Shown here one piece after another: positions 1 through 6,415 of a DNA stretch of 20,288 bases. A program made the translations under genes and the position numbers. Origin of the DNA: Pseudomonadales bacterium (lineage in GTDB: Bacteria > Pseudomonadota > Gammaproteobacteria > Pseudomonadales > DT-91). The DNA lies in the NCBI GenBank assembly GCA_013215025.1, contig JABSRR010000141.1, forward strand, positions 1 to 20,288, in the 5' to 3' direction. Each line of letters opens with the position of its first letter. The first letter of the stretch is position 1. The notes beneath the pieces are model-generated. The model ran no database searches and was not told the origin of the DNA. It saw only the letters and a program-made list of their open reading frames with translations.

Positions 1-1625
1 AGATCCAAAGTCTCAACTAGAGTATTATAATTTATATCAATAGTTGTTAGTTGATTGTCACTTAGATCAATAGAAGTTGCATTTACATAAGGGTCCAAGT
101 CTATGGAGTATATTTCGTTCGATGGGGCTGATATACTCCCTAATTGGTCAGGTGCTATCGAAATGCTTACTTCGTGATAAGGCTCTCCATCAGAGTATGT
201 GTATGCCGGGTTATTATTCTGTATAAGTACTGTTCCGTCTCCAAAATCCCAACTTGCGTTAGATAAGTCTAGTGTAGTTACTGAAAAACTTATACTTCCT
301 TGGGAGTATGTTGCAAAAAGTGCAGAATATCCAAAAATGTAATCATCTATATTAATCACCCAGGACTTCGATATTAAGCTCTGGTAGGAAGGGTAAGATG
401 CTTCTGTGGGATTACTGTTGTTTTCTATCGACAGGTAGCCTCCGACAATATTATTATTATCTAGAGATATGACTACACTATCAACATTATCTGAGGGTAG
501 GTTGTTTTCACTAATATCAAAATAATCACAAGAGGTTAAATTATTTGTGGCGATTGAAGATATGTTATTAAATGATGCAATAAATCTCTCAAGATTCAGA
601 GAGGATATATCCAAAGCACTAAGGCCGCAGCCCGATGCTTCTAAGGTCGTTAAAGAAGTGTTACTTGTTGGGTCTAATGTCCCAATGTTATTATTAGAGA
701 GATAAAGCTCTTCAAGTGCTGTTCCGTTAGAGGGATCAACAGAAGCTATCCTATTACCTGCAACATTCAATATCCTTAGAGAAGGTACACTATTAATAGA
801 AATATCTTCTATCTCATTATTTTGTGCATAACAAGTCTGCAAGTAGGGATTACCTTCCAATTGAAAACTCGTAACCAAATTATTGCTCAAATCAATGTCT
901 GTCAATGATACTAGAGTACCGATGTTTAGTTCGCCCAATTTATTGTTTTGGACGTAGAGGCTAGTTATATTGTTAGATGCTGTTAGGTTGATTCCTGTAA
1001 CATAACAATCAGACACATCGATAGTGTCAAAGTCTGCAGGCAGAACTGAGTAAGTATCTACCTCGTGGCTTGTTCCGTCATCTATATAATTTTTTGTAGG
1101 GGCAGAATTATTCTGTGAGAGGTTTCCGTCTCCCCAAAGCCACGACACTTCAGTGCCTGTAGAGTTAGTTATGATTGGAGATATTGGTTGTCCCGTCTGA
1201 GCTTCTGTGACGAATAGTCCGTCGAAGAAATTAGGAGGCTCTGGAGCATTCTCTTCCACATATTCCTGGAAGTCTGCTTGTGTTAAGAACTCATTTACCA
1301 AAGGTAGTCTGTTTGGTCCAGATCTTTGGAAATAATATAATTTGTAGCCTCCGTTCTGGAATGATTCGCGAGTCAAGTCGCCCGTACCAACTACCATGAA
1401 AAGTCCTTTAGGACCATTAGTATCAATGTTGGTCAAATTCAAGGGACTCCCAGGAACTAATTTTAATCCGGAGATTAGAAGATTCTTGTCTGCGTCTAAA
1501 ATCTGCATGAAGAATCTTTGGTATCTTGTGGACCAGTCAAACTGGATTACGTAGTCTACACCGTCACCGTCCAGTTCTAATTTCTGAGAGGTGCTTTTTG
1601 TTTTCGATACATCGATAATAAGCAT
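1..1625 (-). CDS. Baseplate plug-like N-terminal domain fused to PKD-like and leucine-rich-repeat modules (3' end outside window)
   Basis: I translated this frame by hand from the ATG at 1625; it stays open for 541 codons to the left edge, so the C-terminus is missing. A perfect AGGAGG lies 5 bases before the ATG. Residues about 10-110 resemble the phage baseplate plug family: a Q-x-L-x-L-x-G strand, an aromatic strand (QFDWSTRYQRFFMQI), then D-A-D-K-N-L-L-x-x-G-L-x-L-V-P-G-S-P-L, and G-D-L-T-R-E-S...Y-K-L-Y-Y. Residues about 155-185 carry a W-L-W-G-D-G motif like PKD domains. Residues about 190-400 are short leucine-rich repeats with L-x-x-L/I-x-x-x-x-N-x-I/L spacing (for example ALEELYLSNNNIG). 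A second W-D-F-G-D-G segment at about 459-495 begins a second leucine-rich block that runs off the window. The plug match is recognition by pattern; the repeats are directly visible. Likely a virion protein at the tail tip or baseplate, possibly contacting the host surface. Confidence 0.8.
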   Translation of the reverse strand, partial: MLIIDVSKTKSTSQKLELDGDGVDYVIQFDWSTRYQRFFMQILDADKNLLISGLKLVPGSPLNLTNIDTNGPKGLFMVVGTGDLTRESFQNGGYKLYYFQRSGPNRLPLVNEFLTQADFQEYVEENAPEPPNFFDGLFVTEAQTGQPISPIITNSTGTEVSWLWGDGNLSQNNSAPTKNYIDDGTSHEVDTYSVLPADFDTIDVSDCYVTGINLTASNNITSLYVQNNKLGELNIGTLVSLTDIDLSNNLVTSFQLEGNPYLQTCYAQNNEIEDISINSVPSLRILNVAGNRIASVDPSNGTALEELYLSNNNIGTLDPTSNTSLTTLEASGCGLSALDISSLNLERFIASFNNISSIATNNLTSCDYFDISENNLPSDNVDSVVISLDNNNIVGGYLSIENNSNPTEASYPSYQSLISKSWVINIDDYIFGYSALFATYSQGSISFSVTTLDLSNASWDFGDGTVLIQNNNPAYTYSDGEPYHEVSISIAPDQLGSISAPSNEIYSIDLDPYVNATSIDLSDNQLTTIDINYNTLVETLD

Positions 1626-1630
1626 GATTA

Positions 1631-1636
1631 CCTCCT
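1631..1636 (-). promoter_or_regulatory. Strong Shine-Dalgarno site for the plug/LRR gene
   Basis: On the minus strand AGGAGG ends 5 bases before the ATG at 1625. It overlaps the TAG stop (1635-1637) of the frameshifted tail assembly chaperone, so ribosomes finishing that product terminate on this site. It is the closest match to consensus in the window and fixes the start of the gene that runs off the left edge. Confidence 0.85.
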
Positions 1637-2479
1637 AAAGGGTTTGTGCGTGTTGTTTTATATTGTCACGCCTTTCTAATTCTTTTTTAACTTCTAATAT
1701 CTCGAGCATGTTTCTTGCTTGCTCCCAAGACCACTCATAAGCTATTTCCACGAAACTGCCGTACCTTGCGTCACACAGGGAACCGATGTCTATGTAGGTG
1801 TCACTGATAGATGAGATGTACTCGTCCAGGCTTCTTTCAGTTTTGAGCTCTGGATTTTCTATCTCCATCTGTTCTTGAGTCTTAATGTCCCAAAAGTCAT
1901 CTGGGAGATTGCGATCTTTAGCGTACTGTCTTACAACTTGTGAACGTTGGGCTTTATATTTTTCTTGCTCGGCTCTGACTTCTGGGGAGACTTTGATAGT
2001 GTCTTCTTTTTCTGGGAGACTTCGTGCTCCGGTAAATCGTTGTCTCCCCCGAAAAAATCCGGGTAATTGTGATTAAACACTTCTTGAGCTACAGAAAACA
2101 TTTCTTTTGTGTTATCGAAATTTTGAGGATCAATAAGTACCCAATTCTCTTTAGTTTCCTCTAAGTAAGTTTTTTCGAAGAGATCTTCAGCTAGATTCTT
2201 AAGTGTGTTTTCGCCGAGGGCATCTACTAGTTCTTCTATATTTATATTTAGAAATTTCTCTTGCCCTAGCTCTAAATCTTGTTCTTGCCCTAGCTCTAAA
2301 TCTTGTTCTTGTTCTTGCTCTTCTTTTTTGTTAGACTTAAAAATTCTGAAAATTTTAATCAGCTTGGGCATGTATTTTAATAGTAATTCGTTACCGTCCA
2401 GGTACCCAAATTTGACTGATTTGAACTGCTCTTCTCCTACTTTAAAGTAGTGTGGCTTTGTTTGAGTTTTTCTTCTCAT
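1635..2479 (-). CDS. Tail assembly chaperone, long form made by -1 programmed frameshift
   Basis: Predicted 281-residue fusion: codons 1-143 of the short form (ending at Asp-Phe-Phe), a -1 slip on T TTT TTC at 2057-2051, then 138 codons in the -1 frame to the TAG at 1635-1637. I read the -1 frame by hand from 2072 down to the later ATG at 1868 and found no stop. The new segment continues RGRQRFTGARSLPEK, then PEVRAEQEKYKAQRSQ, DRNLPDDFWDIKTQEQ, and a C-terminal acidic/helical part. The ATG at 1868 has no credible ribosome binding site, so a separate 77-residue gene is less likely than a fusion. Position directly after sheath and tube is where myophages encode such overlapping chaperones (G/GT in lambda, E/E' in P2), which coat the tape measure during tail assembly. 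Lacks experimental proof. Confidence 0.8.
1931..2479 (-). CDS. Tail assembly chaperone, short (unshifted) form
   Basis: 182 residues with ATG at 2479 preceded by AAGGAAAATAGATC. The N-terminus is basic (MRRKTQTKPHYF). Residues about 53-75 are Glu/Gln-rich and include a perfectly duplicated EQDLELGQ octapeptide. Residues about 75-140 (NINIEELVDALGENTLKNL...VFNHNYPDFF) have the helical look of tail-assembly chaperones. After Phe143 the unshifted frame encodes a Lys/Ser/Pro-rich tail ending at a TAA (1931-1933). I identify it by position (directly after the tail tube) and by the overlapping -1 frame, not by strong sequence recognition. Its expected role is to bind the tape measure protein during tail assembly; it would not be expected in the finished virion. 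A hairpin upstream could lower its expression relative to the tube. Confidence 0.72.
   Translation of the reverse strand: MRRKTQTKPHYFKVGEEQFKSVKFGYLDGNELLLKYMPKLIKIFRIFKSNKKEEQEQEQDLELGQEQDLELGQEKFLNINIEELVDALGENTLKNLAEDLFEKTYLEETKENWVLIDPQNFDNTKEMFSVAQEVFNHNYPDFFGGDNDLPEHEVSQKKKTLSKSPQKSEPSKKNIKPNVHKL
1984..2049 (-). promoter_or_regulatory. Two competing hairpins downstream of the slippery site
   Basis: GGGAGAC at 2048-2042 can pair with GTCTCCC at 2020-2014 (7 bp, 21-base loop). GGGGAGAC at 2049-2042 can instead pair with GTCTCCCC at 1991-1984 (8 bp, 50-base loop). They share the same 5' arm and so exclude each other. The spacer from the heptamer is only 1-2 bases, shorter than the usual 5-9, so a translating ribosome would already be opening the base of either stem. 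Pairing is seen directly; a stimulatory role is inference. Confidence 0.55.
2051..2057 (-). other. Slippery heptamer T TTT TTC for -1 frameshifting
   Basis: On the minus strand the zero frame reads GAT TTT TTC GGG, giving X XXY YYZ = T TTT TTC, a canonical slippery sequence at which both the P-site and A-site tRNAs can re-pair one base back. It lies in the only window where a -1 shift can work: the -1 frame has a TAA at 2075-2073 just upstream, and the zero frame ends at 1931. A weaker alternative is CAG AAA AAG at 2014-2006, where only the A-site tRNA re-pairs fully. Confidence 0.8.
2261..2308 (-). repeat. Perfect 24-bp tandem duplication in the tail chaperone gene
   Basis: Plus-strand positions 2261-2284 and 2285-2308 are identical, each beginning ttgccctagctc. 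It keeps the frame and encodes two copies of the octapeptide EQDLELGQ (residues 58-73), followed upstream in the protein by a run of Glu-Gln. A recent slippage duplication is likely. Confidence 0.95.
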
Positions 2480-2499
2480 GATCTATTTTCCTTATGTTT

Positions 2500-2527
2500 A
2501 AAAATACCCCTCCCATAAGAGAGGGGT
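2500..2527 (-). terminator. Hairpin with T-run after the tail tube gene
   Basis: On the minus strand ACCCCTC (2527-2521) pairs with GAGGGGT (2512-2506), a 7-bp stem with an 8-base loop, followed by ATTTTT. It begins 10 bases after the tube stop codon and ends 21 bases before the chaperone start. The short U-run suggests a leaky intrinsic terminator or a 3' stabilising hairpin that would separate abundant tube mRNA from the less-needed chaperone. Confidence 0.7.
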
Positions 2528-2536
2528 TAATTTTGC

Positions 2537-3034
2537 TTATGCTAAGAATTCAGCTACCGTAGCTGCTGTTGAAAGGGCATTAACAACATCACTGGACTCA
2601 TTACCTGAGATATTCCATTCGATGTTTGAAGCCTCTATCACCCATTCGCGAGTGCCTATTTCTTTAGCATATCCAGATTCTGGCATACCTTCTACCCAGG
2701 CACCAGTACCTAAGAAATAAGTACCTGTACCACTCGTGTTATTGTCACGAACACCCAGACCGAAAGTAGCAGAACCGTCGGGGTTAGCTAAGTCTGCTTT
2801 AAGTAGTCCAGAGAATATCTGGTTAGCTGCTGATGTCTGATTCAATGTGTAGACGAATCTACCAGAGTCGGACACATTGTGTGAGCGGGAAGTTGTCCCG
2901 TCAACAGAAGTGTATTTTACGAACTTAGGTTCGTCCAAAGTAATTGTAACAATGTCTGAATCACTGAAGCCAGTTATTGTTTCTCCGGCCACACTGTTAA
3001 CAAGTTTCTTTGGTGAATATGTTGCTACACCCAT
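2537..3034 (-). CDS. Tail tube protein (DUF3277-like)
   Basis: 165 residues, ATG at 3034 preceded by AAGGAG 6 bases upstream. The pattern fits myophage tail tube proteins of the DUF3277 type: an N-terminal strand (YSPKKLVNSVAGETITGF), a middle D-G-T...S-D-S-G-R-F-V-Y-T-L-N-Q-T-S-A-A-N segment where the family has a G-x-x-x-x-L-x-Q-T-S-x-x-N signature, and a C-terminal W-V-I-E-A strand. It directly follows the sheath gene, which is the normal order. The product should stack as rings inside the sheath and form the channel for DNA. Family assignment is from pattern memory plus position; no search was possible. Confidence 0.85.
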   Translation of the reverse strand: MGVATYSPKKLVNSVAGETITGFSDSDIVTITLDEPKFVKYTSVDGTTSRSHNVSDSGRFVYTLNQTSAANQIFSGLLKADLANPDGSATFGLGVRDNNTSGTGTYFLGTGAWVEGMPESGYAKEIGTREWVIEASNIEWNISGNESSDVVNALSTAATVAEFLA

Positions 3035-3044
3035 AATTTACTCC

Positions 3045-4952
3045 TTATACGTAAAGATTAATTAGTACGTTAACTTTCTGAACAGCGTTTGCTAAAGTAG
3101 CTGCAACTGTGAACAGAGGAGCTTCACGAGATTGACGTTGAGCGGAAGTAGTTGCGGAGACTGGATCGTAGTATACCAAGTACCCTTTACGAGTAGATAC
3201 TTTTCCGAAGTTATCAGTCTTAGATACTGTCTTAGCGATGAATCCTCGAGAGATGTACTGTTCACAGATTTGTTCTATTTCAATGGCGATCTCAGCGAGA
3301 CCTTCATCAGTGTATTGAACTTTACTACCAGATTTTACTGTGGTAGCTAGTTTGCGAACTAGGGCTATCTGCATGTCAGAAGCCATGTTGTCTCCACCAC
3401 GGATTGTATCAATCCATTCACCAGAAATAACTCTACCCTCTTGAACCATGTCCACTCCGCCGAAGTCGATGAAATAGTTACCGTAGGGCTGCAGCACATT
3501 TCTTTCTGTTGCAGAAAGGGAGTCGGCTACTACCCCAGTTACTTGAGAGTATCCCCAGATAGAAGACCCTGGAGCTGTCCAGATTCTTTCTCCGACCCAT
3601 CCACATTCTCCATATGTTTCGTCTGCAGTTGCAGAGTACTCGAATACTGTTCTGTCGTAGTTGAACTGTTGGAGAAGACCGTAGACGTTGTTTGCGTCCG
3701 GGGTAGTGTCCTCTGGAACTGCTACGAGGTTTTCCTCGTTACTATTTGTAACAAAGTAAAGAGCTTTGTAGTTAGCTTCGATTTCAGAGGCGATCTCTAA
3801 GATACCGGATACTGAATGGTCGTAAGTCATCAATACTGTCCAAAGACCATAAGATGCTGATATGTTTTTAAGAGCATTTGCCCATGTATCTTGACCACCA
3901 TAAGTAGTTGTGAATTGAGAAAGACTAGAAGCTACTGTAAGTGAATATCCAGTGTTTTCATATATATCTATACGTGCGCCTGTTGCCAATAACCACTGAG
4001 AAAGAGAAGAGTCGTACATGTAAGATGTATTAGATTCGTCTACAATCTCAATCGACTCGTTGTTGTTTGGAGTCTCAAATGTCCACTGAACACCAAGATC
4101 TACATTAACGCCGTCGAATGAGTAAGTTTGTGCTCCAGCTGCTTCGTCGGCAACTGTAAAAGTGTCATTGGCAGTACTAGTAGTCTCTGTCCAGACAGTA
4201 GTATAAGTAGCTACAGAACCGTTGGACATGCCAGAAAAATCACCAGCAAGTGTACCGAGGCTAGAGTCTAGTAAAACTACGTCGCCACTAGTAGGTGTTA
4301 GGAGTGAAGAGTCGTAAGCACGAGTGTCTACTGCTGTGTTTGTGCCTATAACAGAAGTAGCTACAGTATCATCCTGGGCTGCAAACTGACCAGAGGCAGT
4401 TCCAAGAGTTCCGTCGATTAGTACTCGGTAGCCGTTTGAGGGGTCGTTAGGATCAGTGATTGCTCTAGTTTCGGCTGCAGTTATAGGTGTGAGTGCATTG
4501 GAGCCAGTTGAAACTACTGTAACCTCTACAGGTATAGTGGCATCGGCATTTGCAAGAGTTGCAATACCGTCCATGATTGTGTCTGCTGTAGCGCCTACTC
4601 CGGAATTGTAAGTGATAGGCGTGCCTTGGAATGTTACTGTGTAATCAGTATTGTCGATAACTTGAGAATCAAGCATTGTTAGAGTAGCAGTAGTTGCGTC
4701 TCTACGACCAATAGTGAGCTCATTAACAGAGTTTTCTTGAGAGAAGAATGTGACAGCTGCGCGATAAGTTTTACCTTTGCTATCGAAACCGTCAGTCAGC
4801 ATGTCTGCTGCACTCTGGTACTGTCTGTAAACTTCAGAGAAAATCTGCTCGTCTGTAACAAACATAGCAGAATTGAAATTCGGTGCAGTGAACGACGGGG
4901 TGTCACGGGTGACTTGAATATCTACAAGAAGGTCTAAATTGCTTTGAGACAT
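3045..4952 (-). CDS. Contractile tail sheath protein (DUF3383-like)
   Basis: 635 residues, ATG at 4952 after AAGGAA. The N-terminus (LDLLVDIQVTRDTPSFTAPN, then a Y-x-x-Y-x-S-A-A-D-M segment and A-V-T-F-F-S-Q) fits the DUF3383 sheath family, where an FFSQ-like motif is followed by a G-R-R/W strand. Residues about 355-400 (WANALKNISASYGLWTVLM, then EIASEIEANYKALYFVT) match the conserved middle, and the C-terminal part carries the helical region with Q-I-A-L-V-R-K-L and the final strand ending VNVLINLYV. Residues about 85-340 are an insert rich in Thr, Asp, Ser and Gly that looks like surface beta domains; it makes the protein longer than the roughly 500 residues I would expect. Adjacent to tube and terminator genes. 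Its product surrounds the tube and contracts on infection. Confidence 0.88.
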   Translation of the reverse strand: MSQSNLDLLVDIQVTRDTPSFTAPNFNSAMFVTDEQIFSEVYRQYQSAADMLTDGFDSKGKTYRAAVTFFSQENSVNELTIGRRDATTATLTMLDSQVIDNTDYTVTFQGTPITYNSGVGATADTIMDGIATLANADATIPVEVTVVSTGSNALTPITAAETRAITDPNDPSNGYRVLIDGTLGTASGQFAAQDDTVATSVIGTNTAVDTRAYDSSLLTPTSGDVVLLDSSLGTLAGDFSGMSNGSVATYTTVWTETTSTANDTFTVADEAAGAQTYSFDGVNVDLGVQWTFETPNNNESIEIVDESNTSYMYDSSLSQWLLATGARIDIYENTGYSLTVASSLSQFTTTYGGQDTWANALKNISASYGLWTVLMTYDHSVSGILEIASEIEANYKALYFVTNSNEENLVAVPEDTTPDANNVYGLLQQFNYDRTVFEYSATADETYGECGWVGERIWTAPGSSIWGYSQVTGVVADSLSATERNVLQPYGNYFIDFGGVDMVQEGRVISGEWIDTIRGGDNMASDMQIALVRKLATTVKSGSKVQYTDEGLAEIAIEIEQICEQYISRGFIAKTVSKTDNFGKVSTRKGYLVYYDPVSATTSAQRQSREAPLFTVAATLANAVQKVNVLINLYV

Positions 4953-4965
4953 AATTGTTCCTTGT

Positions 4966-5571
4966 TTATTGTGAATTTATTTTTGTTGTACCAAGGTCTA
5001 ATGTGCCGTCGGCAGCATCTCCAGTAGGTGCAACTGCGATATTAACGCATACATTTTCGATCGGGGTAATACCCTCATCGTATGTAGGTTGGCTAGGCAA
5101 TCCTTCATTAGCAGGATTGTAGCAAGATGCAAAGTTACCGTCCGCAGTACCTAATGTTATCTCAAACTGGGCTCGTTCTTCGTAGCCGGCTTGAATTAGT
5201 TCTGTGAAATTTCTAACTTGCGTGTTGTCTCGGAAACATACGCCAACATTACTGAGGGCTTGGGTCATGGAAGGATATTCCATATACCTTGCTAACTTAG
5301 TAGCAGCTGTGTATGCGCCTTTTCCAAAGGTGTCTATTATTAAGGTGACATCCTGGTGCTGTTTTACCTGCATCCCATTTTCGTCTATGTCACCTGTTTC
5401 TAGCGTCCCAACATCTTGAACATTGGCTACATCGATAACTGCGTAAGGATCAGATGGGGCTACGAAGTTAGGATGGGCCTGTATTAGATAATAAGGATCT
5501 CTACCATTAGCCAAAATAGGTCTGAATATGGGTACTAGAAGGTCTAAGAATTTTTCTGAATAATCAATCAT
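4966..5571 (-). CDS. Neck / tail terminator protein
   Basis: I take the start at the ATG at 5571 (MIDYSEKFLD), giving 201 residues, because AAGGA sits about 9 bases upstream and the ATGA overlap with the TGA of the preceding gene (5568-5570) is typical of translational coupling; a longer frame opening at 5634 would overlap that gene by 67 bases without a good binding site. The N-terminal helix (FLDLLVPIFRPIL), the A-P-S-D-P-Y-A-V-I-D-V strand and the central D-V-T-L-I-I-D-T-F-G-K-G-A-Y-T-A-A segment resemble the neck terminator (gp12-like) proteins encoded just before the sheath in DUF3383-type myophages. The product would cap the tail at its head-proximal end. Residues about 150-201 are a less conserved extension. 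Confidence 0.75.
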   Translation of the reverse strand: MIDYSEKFLDLLVPIFRPILANGRDPYYLIQAHPNFVAPSDPYAVIDVANVQDVGTLETGDIDENGMQVKQHQDVTLIIDTFGKGAYTAATKLARYMEYPSMTQALSNVGVCFRDNTQVRNFTELIQAGYEERAQFEITLGTADGNFASCYNPANEGLPSQPTYDEGITPIENVCVNIAVAPTGDAADGTLDLGTTKINSQ

Positions 5572-5900
5572 CGTGCCACATCCTTCAACAGAATGTACCT
5601 GTAATGGGGAATTGGTGAGAAATAAGGGTCCCACTCGTCTTTGTGGTTAACGTAGAATTCAGATCCTCCGTAAACGATGATGTCGTTCTCTTCTAAAGAT
5701 TCGTGAAGAAACAATACTTTTGCATCGAATACGCGGAAACCAGATGGTAACTTTTCAAGATCCTCACCAACCACTGGTTGTAGTGATCCCATGAGAGTAA
5801 AAGTTTCCGTTATAGGTTCGCCATATCTTCCTGTTTCGATGTCTATCTCTGGAGGTGTGACTCTTTTGACCGTCACTGGGCCTTCTCTTACGAACGACAT
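5568..5900 (-). CDS. Head closure / head-tail joining protein
   Basis: 110 residues, ATG at 5900 behind a strong AGGAGG. The short beta-rich protein (V-x-V-K-R...G-x-Y-G-E-P-I-T-E-T-F-T-L-M-G-S-L-Q-P-V, then E-N-D-I-I-V-Y-G-G-S-E-F-Y-V) looks like the SPP1 gp16 / head-closure group: a small barrel where a G-S-L-Q-P strand is common. It lies between the tail-completion protein and tail terminator, exactly where a stopper that plugs the connector after DNA packaging is normally encoded. The stop overlaps the next start by 4 bases (ATGA). Function is by family pattern and position. Confidence 0.7.
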   Translation of the reverse strand: MSFVREGPVTVKRVTPPEIDIETGRYGEPITETFTLMGSLQPVVGEDLEKLPSGFRVFDAKVLFLHESLEENDIIVYGGSEFYVNHKDEWDPYFSPIPHYRYILLKDVAR

Positions 5901-5908
5901 TATGCCTC

Positions 5909-6415
5909 CTATTTTCTTTTCTTGTTCTTACCGCCCTTTAGACGTACTTCGATGTCTTTGAGCATTTTTCCCGTATCTATACCAACTTTCTCATTCCCTT
6001 CTTTCATGGCTATAGTGAGGGGGGACAAAGGTACTCCTGCTCCTGGGAATTGTTGATCGTATACATAGTCTTGAACTATTCTTTTTATATCGAAAGCTGT
6101 ACGTTTACTTGTATCTTCTCCCTCAAAAGCCTTCTTTGCAAATAGGGCTAGTTCTGGGACTATCTTTTGAATAGCCTGGTTATTCTCGTACTTTAAAGGG
6201 CCTAGCCAAGGTCGCCTTTTCTTAAAGTAGTGTTCTGGGTCACCGTATTCAAGTAAGTATCCCTTACGAGCACTTTCTTTATTAAATAAGCCTATTTCGA
6301 AAGTCTGCCCATTCTTACCGAATGTTTTTTGGAACTCTTTAAGTCCTGTAGTGTCCAATTTAACATTCTTTCTCTTAGCTTTTCCGCCTCTGCGATTTTT
6401 TGCTCTACGTGCCAC
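5909..6415 (-). CDS. Tail completion / virion morphogenesis protein (gp10-like)
   Basis: 168 residues with a GTG start at 6415 (GTG GCA CGT); an in-frame TGA four codons upstream excludes a longer version and no later ATG is suitable. It overlaps the connector gene by 11 bases, has only a weak binding site, and is therefore probably translated by coupling. The ends are very basic (MARRAKNRRGGKAKRK and KGGKNKKRK). The centre has E-I-G-L-F-N-K...Y-L-L-E-Y-G near residues 40-58 and P-L-S-P-L-T-I-A-M-K...D-T-G-K-M-L-K-D-I near residues 129-155, the pattern seen in Mu gpG / HK97 gp10-type proteins. These act in joining tails to heads. The basic tails could touch DNA, which is speculation. Confidence 0.68.
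   Translation of the reverse strand: MARRAKNRRGGKAKRKNVKLDTTGLKEFQKTFGKNGQTFEIGLFNKESARKGYLLEYGDPEHYFKKRRPWLGPLKYENNQAIQKIVPELALFAKKAFEGEDTSKRTAFDIKRIVQDYVYDQQFPGAGVPLSPLTIAMKEGNEKVGIDTGKMLKDIEVRLKGGKNKKRK

Noticed and set aside
1635..1868. Separate 77-residue gene starting at the ATG at 1868
   Set aside because: No Shine-Dalgarno sequence precedes this ATG, and the same frame is open upstream to the slippery heptamer; it is better read as the end of the frameshifted chaperone.
3441..3800. 119-residue plus-strand frame inside the sheath gene
   Set aside because: Cys/Val/Ser-rich without domain-like pattern, lies opposite a confident gene, and has no binding site.
4966..5634. Longer tail terminator start at 5634
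   Set aside because: It would overlap the head closure gene by 67 bases and lacks a binding site, whereas the ATG at 5571 has AAGGA and a 4-base stop/start overlap.
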